In this document: positions 8,195 to 17,087 of the stretch, piece by piece
Layout of the letters: each line of letters begins with the position of its first letter
Numbering within the stretch: position 1 is the first letter of the stretch
Origin: Psychrobacter fozii
GTDB lineage: Bacteria > Pseudomonadota > Gammaproteobacteria > Pseudomonadales > Moraxellaceae
DNA length: 49,817 nucleotides
Direction: 5' to 3'
Assembly: GCF_003217155.1 (NCBI RefSeq)
Contig: NZ_QJSU01000013.1
Span: 1-49,817 of the forward strand
The notes under the pieces: model-generated
What the model was told of the DNA's origin: nothing
The model's database searches: none
What the model saw: the letters and a program-made list of their open reading frames with translations, nothing else
Program-made: the position numbers and the translations under genes

Positions 8195-8302
8195 TATAGT
8201 CAATCCTCTATAAATTGGGTACGGTGTCAGTCTCGCTTAGCCTACTACTTGTAGTGCTTTCACTCGGCTTCCTTGTATCCAAATTATATTGAACTGACTA
8301 TA
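8195..8302 (+). repeat. Complete 107-bp-family intergenic repeat (reference copy)
   Basis: Bounded by TATAGTCA (8195-8202) and its complement TGACTATA (8295-8302). The interior contains GGTGTCAGTCTCGCTT and TGTAGTGCTTTCACTCGG. It ends nine bases before the 3' end of the dehalogenase gene. Related copies lie at 12346, 17853, 24481 and 33248, with fragments at 7587, 18530 and 18743. No coding capacity. Confidence 0.8.
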
Positions 8303-8311
8303 GTAAAAAGG

Positions 8312-9223
8312 TTATTCAGGATTGTCATTAATGAACGTAACCAAAAGCTCACCCAATACTTCGCCCTGATCTTCTTGAAGGAAGTGCCCACCATTGGTAA
8401 TAATCGTATGGTTTTGACCTTTGGTTCCCGGAATAAGCTTTTGCATTATCTTATCGCCACCGTTGGTAACTGGGTCTGAATCGCTGAACAAGGTGATGAA
8501 AGGCTTTGTCCATTTACTCAGTTCAACCCAAGCTGCACGGTTCTTGTCTGAGGCAGGATCATTCGGTGTCGTAGGGACAAGTAGAGGGAACTGTCTGGCG
8601 CCTTCTTTATAAGACTCATCAGGAAACGGTGCATCATAAGCATCGATTACCGCCTGTGATAGCTCTGTGGTAGTACCGCTCTTGATAGCACCGCCTACAT
8701 TGAATAATGGCGTTTCTTGTGAGAATTTTTGCCATTTTCGAAAGCCTTCCCCTGGATCATGGTCGCCTGTAGGGAGCATGGTATTACCAGCTGCTACTCG
8801 AGCAAATTTATCTGGGTGTGCTGCCATAAGTCGCAGGCCAATTAGACCACCCCAATCTTGACAAAACAGGGTAATGTCTTTCAAATCTAATTGATCAAGT
8901 ACCGATTGCATCCAGTCGACGTGACGCTGGTAAGTATAATCTTCACGAGACGCAGGTTTATCCGAACGTCCAAAACCAGGAAGGTCTGGGGCAATCACAC
9001 GATGACCAGCGGCAGTTAATATTGGAATGACTTTGCGATATAGATAAGACCATGAAGGCTCTCCATGTAACAGTAATACTGGAGCGGCATCTTTTGGGCC
9101 TTCATCGAGGTAATGCACACGTAGTTCACCCCCTTCGCTATCGTCGACCATCAAATAGTTCGGCTCAAAGTCGTAATCAGATAGGTTCGCAAAACACGAA
9201 TCAGGGGTTCTAAGTACTTTCAT
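8312..9223 (-). CDS. Haloalkane dehalogenase (HLD-I, DhlA/DhmA-like)
   Basis: 303 residues, the length of Xanthobacter DhlA-type enzymes. Alpha/beta-hydrolase motifs are complete: oxyanion/halide loop HGEPSWSY (53-60), nucleophile Asp123 in CQDWGG with halide-binding Trp124, a cap-domain Trp164 candidate, catalytic acid Asp250 in SDSDP, and base His280 in NGGHF. An acid after strand beta-7 and a Trp following the nucleophile are family features. It hydrolyses a carbon-halogen bond in haloalkanes to an alcohol plus halide in the cytoplasm. A haloacid dehalogenase lies 0.75 kb upstream on the same strand. The substrate cannot be told from sequence. Confidence 0.85.
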   Translation of the reverse strand: MKVLRTPDSCFANLSDYDFEPNYLMVDDSEGGELRVHYLDEGPKDAAPVLLLHGEPSWSYLYRKVIPILTAAGHRVIAPDLPGFGRSDKPASREDYTYQRHVDWMQSVLDQLDLKDITLFCQDWGGLIGLRLMAAHPDKFARVAAGNTMLPTGDHDPGEGFRKWQKFSQETPLFNVGGAIKSGTTTELSQAVIDAYDAPFPDESYKEGARQFPLLVPTTPNDPASDKNRAAWVELSKWTKPFITLFSDSDPVTNGGDKIMQKLIPGTKGQNHTIITNGGHFLQEDQGEVLGELLVTFINDNPE

Positions 9224-9512
9224 ATATCATCCTTGTTATCGTTTAGGTCTATTAAGTGTGACTTCAGGGTTGTGCTTTTGGTACGTGATGTAATAATTAT
9301 ATTCTATCTACTTCGACGGGTAGTCACCTCAATCAGCAGAGACATTTACTATAGTGAGTAAGCTCATTTTATATATTTTCAATAAAAACTATATCGCACA
9401 TACTTTTGTTCATGCAACACAGAGAGTGCTGAAAAGGATACGAGCGATATGGCGTGTCAATAGTGACAAATTCAAACTACATTAATAAATGGATTGTTGT
9501 ATATAAGCTTTA

Positions 9513-9890
9513 TTATTTATGAACGAGCTTGGTATAAGCTTTGCCTAATACCACGCCAAAGACGAGATGTAGCATTAAGGTTGCGATAGGTATCATGAAA
9601 CCGCTTGGCATATCTAAGCCAAACATTGCTTTACCCATTATTGGCATCACGGCAACCATCATCACAAGCCAACCTACAAAACCTATCCCGATACCTAGTC
9701 CGACGAAGTTTCTATGTAAATTATTACCAGATGCTAATACGATGCCAATACCGTAGCCGATAGAACCAATCATAAAGTGAGCCACCAAAGCGATGGCTTT
9801 ACTATCACCCATTTTGGATGCGATCATCGCGATGATGTTAAAATCAGGCATCAGTCCCATCATACTTTTGAACATGAGTAGTAAAGACAT
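9513..9890 (-). CDS. DUF6789-like small membrane protein, 5' end broken by a stop
   Basis: 125 residues read from an internal ATG, with three or four hydrophobic segments (IALVAHFMIGSIGYGIGIVL, GIGIGFVGWLVMMVAVMPIM, LMLHLVFGVVLGKAY). The pattern matches my recollection of DUF6789 proteins, which normally start MNxxIAGIIAGFIAT. That start is present upstream at 9941 with a good ribosome site, but codon 4 is TAA (9930-9932). The gene is therefore either inactivated or expressed from a downstream start lacking half of the first membrane helix; the ATG at 9890 has no ribosome site. Function unknown. The 289-base gap 9224-9512 after it shows no gene. Confidence 0.55.
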   Translation of the reverse strand: MSLLLMFKSMMGLMPDFNIIAMIASKMGDSKAIALVAHFMIGSIGYGIGIVLASGNNLHRNFVGLGIGIGFVGWLVMMVAVMPIMGKAMFGLDMPSGFMIPIATLMLHLVFGVVLGKAYTKLVHK

Positions 9891-9941
9891 GACGATAGTA
9901 GCAATAAATCCTGCAATTATTCCTGCTATTTATTCATTCAT
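9891..9941 (-). other. Displaced 5' end of the DUF6789-like gene with in-frame TAA
   Basis: Read on the minus strand: AAAAAAGGAATATTTATC, then ATG AAT GAA TAA, then IAGIIAGFIATIV in the same frame as the gene at 9513-9890. The stop could come from one base change of a Lys (AAA) codon. The ribosome site and the family-like residues after the stop indicate that this was the original start. Confidence 0.65.
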
Positions 9942-9971
9942 GATAAATATTCCTTTTTTATAGTTTTAAGG

Positions 9972-10667
9972 TTATTTTTTCTTCTTTGAGATAATTTGCT
10001 CAACCAGTGTGACAAGATCTGACGCTATAAAGTCAGGGGTTGGGACATTAGGCGCGGGTAACATAGCGTTGTAAGGTCTTGTGAGAAAAGCCCCCTGGCA
10101 GCCAACTGCTTGTGCACCAATCGTATCCCAAAGATGAGAAGCGACTAGGCACATATCAGACATTTCCACCGATAGCTCTTTAGCCACCATTTGATAGGTC
10201 TCAGGTGCAGGCTTGAACTTCGCTACTGTCTCAACGCTAAAAGATTGCTCAAAAAACTCACTCAATCCTGCTTTGTCAAGTGGTGTAGGCGAGGTGCTAC
10301 TCGCTGAATTGGTCAATGTCACGAGTCTAAACCCTGCTGCACGTAGTTTGGTCAATGCAGGCGCAGCGTCAGGATGAGCGGGCATGTTACCCATGCGGGT
10401 TTTGAATTCTTGGATGTCATCATCTGTTAGCGTGACTTGATGGATATCAGCTGTCATCTGTAATGTGCCAACACCGAGCTCACCGAAAGATGTATAAAGA
10501 CCGGATAAAGTCATGGCTTGCGAATACAGTACCAACTGAGCGAACCATTCTCTTAATATATTCTCATTGTTAAACAGACGAGCAAATAAAGGTGTGAGGG
10601 TGTCGATATCTAATAATGTCTCGTTGACATCGAATACGATGATTGAAGGAGATAGGTTAGAGGGCAT
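9972..10667 (-). CDS. Haloacid dehalogenase, type II (L-2-haloacid dehalogenase family)
   Basis: 231 residues of the HAD superfamily. Nucleophile Asp13 is in IIVFDVNETLLD, followed by REWFAQLVL with the family arginine, the Ser/Asn motif LTNSAS, the lysine motif AKFKPAPE, and the signature SHLWDTIGAQAVG. These mark the type II haloacid dehalogenases, which convert L-2-haloacids to D-2-hydroxyacids. AAGGAGC in front of the ATG at 10667 fixes the start; eighteen codons upstream are open but unlike the family. With the haloalkane dehalogenase it could supply both halide-releasing steps of a DhlA/DhlB-type route, though the intermediate alcohol and aldehyde dehydrogenases are not in the window. 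Confidence 0.85.
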   Translation of the reverse strand: MPSNLSPSIIVFDVNETLLDIDTLTPLFARLFNNENILREWFAQLVLYSQAMTLSGLYTSFGELGVGTLQMTADIHQVTLTDDDIQEFKTRMGNMPAHPDAAPALTKLRAAGFRLVTLTNSASSTSPTPLDKAGLSEFFEQSFSVETVAKFKPAPETYQMVAKELSVEMSDMCLVASHLWDTIGAQAVGCQGAFLTRPYNAMLPAPNVPTPDFIASDLVTLVEQIISKKKK

Positions 10668-10894
10668 AAAAGCTCCTTTTAATATATAAGTGTGTTGAAT
10701 AAACGTATTAAATGTTGGCACTTTGCAGTTATAAGTATTAGAGCAAAAGCGTTAGTAGCTCTTACAGTAACTGGACTTAAGCAAGCATTCAAGTTAATTT
10801 GAGTAATCGCTCAAATTGAATGGTTAAGCTTAATCGAGATTTTTAAATAGCTCGATTGACTTAGATTATTTAGTTTAAGGTACTTGTTTGTATA

Positions 10895-12325
10895 TTACTG
10901 AAGGGCTTTACGAAAGTTTTGAAATTCTTCAGATTGATCAAGCAGACTGCTGCCAAGTGAGCGCCATTCATCGACTTGCTCAGGTTGCAAGTGAAAGGTC
11001 GTTGGCATCGCATCGAACTTTGCACGTTCGTTTTTATCCTTTACTTGATCAAAGGTTAATACTGAAAAGTGAACTGCAACTTGAGGAGAGGCTGAGTCGC
11101 GCTGAGCATTCACATGCTCGCTCCACTGCAAGAACTCTTTTTTAGCCGATGAGACAGTGTCATTATTCAAAGTACCTAATGCGACTTCACTGGCGGCTGA
11201 AATGGTTTCGAGGAAACTAGGATCTTTACTTTCTAAAGACCAGTCATGCTCTGAGTAGGTTTGTGCATTGGCAATGACGACTAGCACTTGTTTGACCTGA
11301 CGCAACTTATCAGGGCTAAATGCACCAGCCATATTTGGGACGTCGCCATATTGAGTCACAGGACTCATCATCGAGCCACGAACCCCTAGATTATCAGTGA
11401 CGCCGCCATCTACCAAGCGAACGACAGGCATACGATCTGGCTGTGAATAGCGATCCAATGCACGGGCGATTGCGTAACTGCGTGGTAGATGATCGTCTTG
11501 ATTCAGCGCCTCATCCACCCAAGATTGCTCTCGCTGTGCGCAGTCAGAAAAGTTACGTAGGGCTATGGGGGCAAAGATGCCGGGTACGGATGAAGAGGCC
11601 ATCACTGCATTGGCCACGGGATAGCTCGATAAATCTGAACATAAAAAATCAAATTGCTGCTGAGTAAATGAGAAGGTCATGGCGTTATTTAGATCGCTGG
11701 CATTGAGGATGACGTAAGGTAATTTGCCTCGACCCATATCCGCAAAAGTCTTTTGTTGAAACAGATTACTGTCTAAGTTATCCGCTACCAGATCGCCTCG
11801 ATTGTATTCAGAGCTGCTCATGGCGATTAGGCTTTTCGGACGTAATGCAAGCCTGATCAGTCGAGATTGCCAGTCTTCATATAAAAACTCTGGGGCAAAC
11901 CGCTCAAAAATATCATCACCAAACAAGCCGTAATAAGCAGCGGTGTAACTACCGCCTGATACTGAGGAGATGACATCTACCTCATCTAACAGTCGGCGCT
12001 CTATGCCATTGATAGTCACTGGGGTGTCACGCAGTTTTTCGAGCACGCCATAGCTAAGCGCCGCTGCCCGTGTGCCACCACCAGAAAAGGCGAGCACCAC
12101 AAATACATCATCTGAGTTTTGAGGTAACGTATTATCAAAGTCATAACGAGTGGTGGTTGTATCTGCCATGGCTTCGTTCCAGACTCGTTGCGTACAACCG
12201 GTCAATAAGCTGGATATAAGGATAAGCATTAAGAGGAAAATCATGAAGCGTAATGGCGGCGCAGCTATGCGGTTTGATAGCCTTTGAAGGAGGTGTTCAT
12301 AGCAATTAGATAAGTATATACGCAT
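10895..12325 (-). CDS. Patatin-like phospholipase lipoprotein
   Basis: 476 residues. A lipoprotein signal (LLMLILISSLLTGC) precedes a patatin domain. The oxyanion loop is FSGGGTRAAAL, the nucleophile Ser is in SSVSGGSYTAAY, and the catalytic Asp is in VDGGVTDNLG. It probably hydrolyses phospholipid or acyl esters at the outer membrane. GAGGT before the ATG at 12325 gives the start. The longer open frame up to 12394 is translated intergenic-repeat DNA and is rejected. It is monocistronic and separated from the cytochrome operon by about 500 bases. Confidence 0.85.
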   Translation of the reverse strand: MRIYLSNCYEHLLQRLSNRIAAPPLRFMIFLLMLILISSLLTGCTQRVWNEAMADTTTTRYDFDNTLPQNSDDVFVVLAFSGGGTRAAALSYGVLEKLRDTPVTINGIERRLLDEVDVISSVSGGSYTAAYYGLFGDDIFERFAPEFLYEDWQSRLIRLALRPKSLIAMSSSEYNRGDLVADNLDSNLFQQKTFADMGRGKLPYVILNASDLNNAMTFSFTQQQFDFLCSDLSSYPVANAVMASSSVPGIFAPIALRNFSDCAQREQSWVDEALNQDDHLPRSYAIARALDRYSQPDRMPVVRLVDGGVTDNLGVRGSMMSPVTQYGDVPNMAGAFSPDKLRQVKQVLVVIANAQTYSEHDWSLESKDPSFLETISAASEVALGTLNNDTVSSAKKEFLQWSEHVNAQRDSASPQVAVHFSVLTFDQVKDKNERAKFDAMPTTFHLQPEQVDEWRSLGSSLLDQSEEFQNFRKALQ

Positions 12326-12345
12326 GCAGACTACCTCAAAATATG

Positions 12346-12452
12346 TATAGTAAAATCCACATAAATTCGCTACATCGTCACCCTCGCTAACCATACTAAT
12401 GTATAGCTTGCACTCGGTTTCCTTGTATCGAAATTACTTGAACTCAACTATA
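12346..12452 (+). repeat. Complete copy of the 107-bp repeat family
   Basis: Starts TATAGTAAAATCCAC, passes through GTCACCCTCGCTAACC and GCACTCGGTTTCCTTGTATC, and ends CTTGAACTCAACTATA. It aligns end to end with 8195-8302. It lies just upstream of the patatin gene, where the promoter would be. The rest of the gap (12453-12834) contains AT-rich DNA and a weak 63-codon frame that I do not accept as a gene. Confidence 0.75.
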
Positions 12453-12834
12453 GGTCGGGTCTCTTGTCTCCCAGTTATTTCAAAGCGGCTATCCGTGACA
12501 CTTTTTATGAAATTTTAGAGAGCGCTTGACGCTTATTGTATTGACCTTTCTTATAATAGATAGCTGATGCGTACGGTCTACAGTTTACAATGTAAATGGC
12601 AGTCAATAGTCCAATTGTTGAATATAAACAGTAACGGCATAGCAATGGTCAGTCAAGATAAAATTAAGCAGTCCTTCAATGTTGATAGCGGTGTGTTTAA
12701 GATTAATCCCTCTAGAAGACATATGTTGTCGTTTGAATATAGAGATTGTCTGTTTTAAGCAGAGCTAGACAATTATGCTGAAGTCCAAAGTCTGATGATA
12801 GAGAATGACTATATATTAGCCGTCGTCAGCATAC

Positions 12835-13512
12835 TTATTCGCTAGGATCAGATCCCGGTGGAAAGTCATGGCGCAGCTGAGATACGTTGTCAGTCGTCAC
12901 CGTATCAGTATAGTTATTTAAATCACTATGCACGTACTGGGTAACAGCGGCTATCTGCTGATCATTCATCATGCTATGAAAAGAGGGCATACCGCGTAAT
13001 CCATTGATAAGGATGCTAATGATGTAATATTTAGACTCCATTTTACTGTTGTTGGCTAATGGTGGATAGTAACCCGCTCCCTGTGCACCTTCGCCTTTGA
13101 GCATATGACAGCCCGCGCAGGAGTCGTCATAAAGCTTCTTACCATCCGTCGCGAAAAACCCAGTCTTACCTTGTGTACTGCCTTCAAATTTGGCTAACCA
13201 TTTTTGCAAATTGGCATCGTCACTCATTTTTGGTATAGCACTGATGTCGACGATATCCATAGGCGGGCGTGTCAGCGCTTCTTTTGATAGATAGACGCCG
13301 CCCCAAGCGCCATTATTGCGGCTGGCCTGATTGTCAAACACCATGGGCGCTGTTTGCTGGCTGGCGATAGTAGCTACGTTTTCGGTTCTATGCTGACTAC
13401 AGCCTGACAACGTTATTAACGCTATCGATACACCAACAACGAGGGTCATTACTGCCTTACTGGAGCTAAGCGAGCTAGATAATTTAAATGGGTTTGATGT
13501 CACCATAGTCAT
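12835..13512 (-). CDS. Monoheme cytochrome c lipoprotein
   Basis: 225 residues. A lipoprotein signal (VVGVSIALITLSGC) is followed by a linker and a class I cytochrome c domain with heme motif SCAGCH. The axial methionine is likely in LRGMPSFHSMM. It is the last gene of a three-gene operon, directly behind the flavin amine oxidase. TTAGGAAC precedes the ATG at 13512 at good spacing; a TTG at 13593 overlapping the upstream stop is an alternative start by translational coupling. It is probably membrane-anchored in the periplasm and takes electrons from the flavoenzyme or passes them between it and the oxidase chain. Confidence 0.8.
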   Translation of the reverse strand: MTMVTSNPFKLSSSLSSSKAVMTLVVGVSIALITLSGCSQHRTENVATIASQQTAPMVFDNQASRNNGAWGGVYLSKEALTRPPMDIVDISAIPKMSDDANLQKWLAKFEGSTQGKTGFFATDGKKLYDDSCAGCHMLKGEGAQGAGYYPPLANNSKMESKYYIISILINGLRGMPSFHSMMNDQQIAAVTQYVHSDLNNYTDTVTTDNVSQLRHDFPPGSDPSE

Positions 13513-13585
13513 GATTGTTCCTAATGTGCCTAGTCTCATTGTTATCATTCTTGCGTCAACGCCAGACTTATTATTTAAATACGTG

Positions 13586-15232
13586 TTATCCAAGTTTCTT
13601 GGCCTTTTGATGTAAGCGCTTGGCTGCGTCTAGCCCTGAGAGTATCGCACCTTCTTGCCAAGCAGGAATATGAGAACAATGCTCACCCGCTAATACAATA
13701 CGATGGTCAATGCTACAAAGCGACTCGTAATACTGCTGACGGCTCGATTCACTCCAAATGCCATAGCAGCCGAGCGACCAAGGAATACGATGCCAAGCGA
13801 CTGATGTACCTGCGCGGAACTCTTTGGTGTATTGCGGATGAATATATTTGCCATATTCTAAAGCAACGTTAATGCGCTCTTTTGGCGTTAACGCATTGAA
13901 TTTATAAGACGCCTCTCCAAAGCCGTAAGCACCTAATAACACGCCTGAACCTGAGGTGAATAAGTCTTGTGAAGGGTAGGAGATTTGGGTAATGGGCAGA
14001 TCTGTATAAGTGATGCCGCCGTATATCCATTCATCTTCTTCCCAAAACCGACGCTTAAACTCAAGTCCTACTTTATAGGAAGTGTCATAAGGCACTGCAG
14101 CCATGGCTTGCTTCATTGGCTCTGAGACATTGATGTCAATTTGCGTCAATACTGACAGTGGAATATTGCAAATACACCAATCAGCACGAATACTTTTAAT
14201 GCTACCTGTTAAGTTACCGCTTTCAAAGTTACCGCTTTCAGAGTTGCTGCCTTTAGAGTTATTGGCATCGATATAGTCAACCGTGACACCCGTTTCATCT
14301 TGATGAATCTTAGTCACCTTAGCCTTGAACTGAATCATATCGCGACATTCACGGGTGAAAGCATCACCGATTTTACCCATGCCACCAACGGGCTGGAACA
14401 TAGCGGGTTGATGCACATGAACCGTATAGTTGTTGTAGAGATCAGACCACATGCCTGAACTGAGCAGCTTATCCATTGGGATGGGCGTAGAGGGTTTGGC
14501 ATCGGGCATCAGTCCACCACCTGGATAGACGCTATAACCACGATGTTTGCCCGTCTCATGGCTTTTGACATAGCGATAATCAGTATCGAGCACGCCCCAA
14601 CCTTTGAGACCTTCTAACAGTTTTTCTTTGTCTTCTTTAGTCACCGTATCATCCAAGCTGCCTTTATTGACGGCTTTGGATAATAGCTCTGATACATAGC
14701 CACGGATATCGCTTTGCACGTCACCCAAGCGCTGCGGCGCACCATTGAAATGGTTGGTGCGATGTAGATAAGCACGATCGTTGGTTTGAATAAAGGGCTG
14801 TAATGCCACATTGAACTTTTTGCAATAATGAAAGACTGCATAGTGATGCACGGGCAGTCGCCATGGCCCACCATTGAAGTAGTTGCCTTTTTCGAAGTCG
14901 CAGGTGACTTCTTCGCCTCCTAATTCCGTGTATTTATCCCCGCTATTTAGCGTCCAACTGCGTCCGCCGCCGCGATTCTGGTACTCAAGGACGGTGACTT
15001 TATAGCCTGCTTTGCGTAATTCATAAGCCGCTGTCAGCCCACCCAATCCAGCACCTAGGATAACGATGCTGGCCCCAGCAGGTGCGCCTTTTAGATCTAT
15101 TTCTTTTTGAAAGCTAGACTCGGAAGCGAAGCCCAATGTGGTCATTGCCTGATACATGGCCGTCGCGCCAGCCGTCTTACCAATCATCGAGAGCAGTTGT
15201 CGCCGTGTAGGGGAATGCAGCAAATCTTTCAT
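13586..15232 (-). CDS. Tat-exported flavin amine oxidase/dehydrogenase
   Basis: 548 residues. A twin-arginine signal (SPTRRQLLSMIGKTAGATA) precedes an FAD-binding Rossmann fold (VILGAGLGGLTAAYEL, then GGGRSW). The C-terminal FAD motif is RIVLAGEHCSHIPAWQEGAI. These are features of the flavin monoamine oxidase family, which oxidises amines or amino acids. The operon places it between two c-type cytochromes, which suggests cytochrome c as electron acceptor rather than oxygen. This is established for the related nicotine enzyme NicA2 with its cytochrome CycN. A low-complexity insert of SGNF/ESGN repeats lies at about 325-345. AAGGAC gives the ribosome site. The substrate is unknown. Confidence 0.85.
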   Translation of the reverse strand: MKDLLHSPTRRQLLSMIGKTAGATAMYQAMTTLGFASESSFQKEIDLKGAPAGASIVILGAGLGGLTAAYELRKAGYKVTVLEYQNRGGGRSWTLNSGDKYTELGGEEVTCDFEKGNYFNGGPWRLPVHHYAVFHYCKKFNVALQPFIQTNDRAYLHRTNHFNGAPQRLGDVQSDIRGYVSELLSKAVNKGSLDDTVTKEDKEKLLEGLKGWGVLDTDYRYVKSHETGKHRGYSVYPGGGLMPDAKPSTPIPMDKLLSSGMWSDLYNNYTVHVHQPAMFQPVGGMGKIGDAFTRECRDMIQFKAKVTKIHQDETGVTVDYIDANNSKGSNSESGNFESGNLTGSIKSIRADWCICNIPLSVLTQIDINVSEPMKQAMAAVPYDTSYKVGLEFKRRFWEEDEWIYGGITYTDLPITQISYPSQDLFTSGSGVLLGAYGFGEASYKFNALTPKERINVALEYGKYIHPQYTKEFRAGTSVAWHRIPWSLGCYGIWSESSRQQYYESLCSIDHRIVLAGEHCSHIPAWQEGAILSGLDAAKRLHQKAKKLG

Positions 15233-15301
15233 TTAAATGTCCTTGTGGTGCTCAGTCTCTATATTGGCATAAGACGCAAACGGTTCAATTAATTTTTGGG
15301 G

Positions 15302-16723
15302 TTAGCCTTTCTCTTTTATCACTCGCTTAACCTCGTCAGCACTCACATCACTACTGGGTAAACCACCAAAGTTGATTCGCACATAATTGGTAATACTAGC
15401 AATCTGTGCGTGGCTCAAATCTTTCTCAAAGCCTGGCATCTTGGGTGCGGTATTGAATGCGCCTTTTGCCCCAAACGCAATCACGCCGATAAGCGCATCG
15501 GGTTTAGCACGGCGGATGCTACTGAGACCGACGATAGCAGTATAGCGGGCATCAGGTTGCGCGTAACCATCGACACCGTGACAGCTGGCGCAATGAGTCA
15601 AATATAGGGATTTTGGTGAAGTACTATTTTCCATTACTCTGTTTGGATTGTTATTTTGACTGCTGCTTTGATTACTGATTTGATTACTGCTTTGATTAAT
15701 ACTGACATGAGGCGTGTCAGCTTTTGCCTTAGCTAAGTAATCCTTTTGCTCGAGTAAATCATAGGTGATAGAAGTGCTTTTCGGGCTAGGGAGTCGAGCG
15801 ACATTAACTGGTATTAGGTAATCATCCGTCTTGATTGCTGGGACGACTTTTAGATAGTTAGCCATCGCACTCAAGTCTTCATCAGTGAGATAGCGTGTAC
15901 TATGTGCTACGGCTTCTGCCATAGGGCCACCGGCATAAGCTTGCTTATCAAGCTTTCCAGTACGCAAATAAGCGATGATGTCACGCTCAGACCAGCGCCC
16001 AATGCCCGTATCGTTGTCAGGCGTGATATTAGGGGCAAACCACTTACCGAGCGGTGCTCCGGATAGATAGCGATCTTTATCGAGGCCTTGGGTAAGATTG
16101 CGCGGCGTATGACAGGTGCCGCAATGCTCTAGATTGTTCACCAAATATTCACCGCGCTGCTGGGTTTGGCTCAGTCCTAAGCGATTTTCAGTAGAGGGTA
16201 CATTGATGACATTCCATGCCAGCATCAAGCTACGGATGTTTAATGGAAATGGTAAATGAGTGATCTGTTCAGGAGGTTTATCAATGATAGGCACGGTCTG
16301 AAAATAGGCAAATAAAGCGCTGATATCATCGTCAGACATGCCGTGATAGGACGGATAGGGCATGGCGGGATAGATTTGATGCTTTGGTGCACGACCTTTA
16401 CGAAGTGCATTTTTAAAATCAGCTTCGGTATAGTTGCCGATACCATACTGCGTAGAAGGCGTAATATTAGTCGAATAAATATTGCCAATAGGCGTCTCTA
16501 TCGGTACGCCGCCGCTGTAATCTTCACGGTGGCAAGCCATACAATCTGCCGTACGTGCCACATAAGCCCCGCGATTGGTGAGATCACTATTAAGTGGACT
16601 AACATTTGGCAGGCTAGTTCTAGCAGGCAAATCAGTGTGTGCAGGATAGATATTATCAGCATAGGCCGTACTGCAAGCCAGACTAACAACCAGTGCTGAT
16701 ATCGGTATAGAAAGTGGTTTCAT
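15302..16723 (-). CDS. Triheme cytochrome c (dehydrogenase cytochrome subunit type)
   Basis: 473 residues with a Sec signal peptide (LVVSLACSTAYA) and three heme sites: CMACH near 63, CGTCH near 205 and CASCH near 385. The layout resembles the cytochrome subunits of membrane alcohol, gluconate and sorbitol dehydrogenases, which pass electrons to ubiquinone or the oxidase chain. An Asn/Ser/Gln-rich linker (about 345-370) separates domains two and three. It is the first gene of the operon with the flavin amine oxidase, 69 bases upstream. AGGGAT precedes the ATG. Confidence 0.85.
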   Translation of the reverse strand: MKPLSIPISALVVSLACSTAYADNIYPAHTDLPARTSLPNVSPLNSDLTNRGAYVARTADCMACHREDYSGGVPIETPIGNIYSTNITPSTQYGIGNYTEADFKNALRKGRAPKHQIYPAMPYPSYHGMSDDDISALFAYFQTVPIIDKPPEQITHLPFPLNIRSLMLAWNVINVPSTENRLGLSQTQQRGEYLVNNLEHCGTCHTPRNLTQGLDKDRYLSGAPLGKWFAPNITPDNDTGIGRWSERDIIAYLRTGKLDKQAYAGGPMAEAVAHSTRYLTDEDLSAMANYLKVVPAIKTDDYLIPVNVARLPSPKSTSITYDLLEQKDYLAKAKADTPHVSINQSSNQISNQSSSQNNNPNRVMENSTSPKSLYLTHCASCHGVDGYAQPDARYTAIVGLSSIRRAKPDALIGVIAFGAKGAFNTAPKMPGFEKDLSHAQIASITNYVRINFGGLPSSDVSADEVKRVIKEKG

Positions 16724-16982
16724 AATATCCCTATAATGCTAGTAATAGCTCCTATCTATAACGCTTGCTCACAGTACCAATCGTATTGGCGGCTTCTATC
16801 ACAGCAGTTTTCTGACACTCAAATAGAAGGCTCATGGCGACATTCCTTTGTCGGTCATCTACACATCAATGACGGTTACGACGAGTGCGATTCATATTTT
16901 TATCGAGTCAAATATTGGTTGCTATTGATTATTTATACATTGTTTTTCAAATATTTAGTAGCAATATTTTAGTGGGAGTAAT

Positions 16983-17087
16983 ATGGATGATCTAAGTAGT
17001 GTTTACTCGACGATGGCCGCACCATCGTTACGGTCAAATCGTTTTAGGATGTTTTTGGCTATTAAGGATATCTATAAAGTTCTTTGA
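16983..17087 (+). CDS. Possible 34-residue open frame with strong ribosome site
   Basis: ATG at 16983 follows GGGAG at good spacing and opens a frame MDDLSSVYSTMAAPSLRSNR and onward to a TGA at 17087, overlapping the 3' end of the convergent PAP2 gene by 16 bases. No family is recognised. It may be a small protein, the remnant of a larger gene, or chance. The rest of 16724-17071 holds only the cytochrome-operon promoter region and AT-rich DNA. Confidence 0.2.
   Translation: MDDLSSVYSTMAAPSLRSNRFRMFLAIKDIYKVL

Noticed and set aside
8273..8479. 68-codon plus-strand open frame across the repeat and dehalogenase 3' end
   Set aside because: Lies mostly antisense to the haloalkane dehalogenase gene and begins inside the dispersed repeat.
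12326..12394. N-terminal extension of the patatin-like protein
   Set aside because: The codons lie in the 107-bp repeat, and the ATG at 12325 has its own ribosome site and gives a normal lipoprotein signal.
12567..12758. 63-codon plus-strand open frame upstream of the cytochrome lipoprotein
   Set aside because: No ribosome site, no recognisable domain, composition like the surrounding intergenic DNA.
16240..16699. Long open frames on both strands inside the triheme cytochrome gene
   Set aside because: They are shadows of the real gene, which has three heme motifs and a signal peptide.
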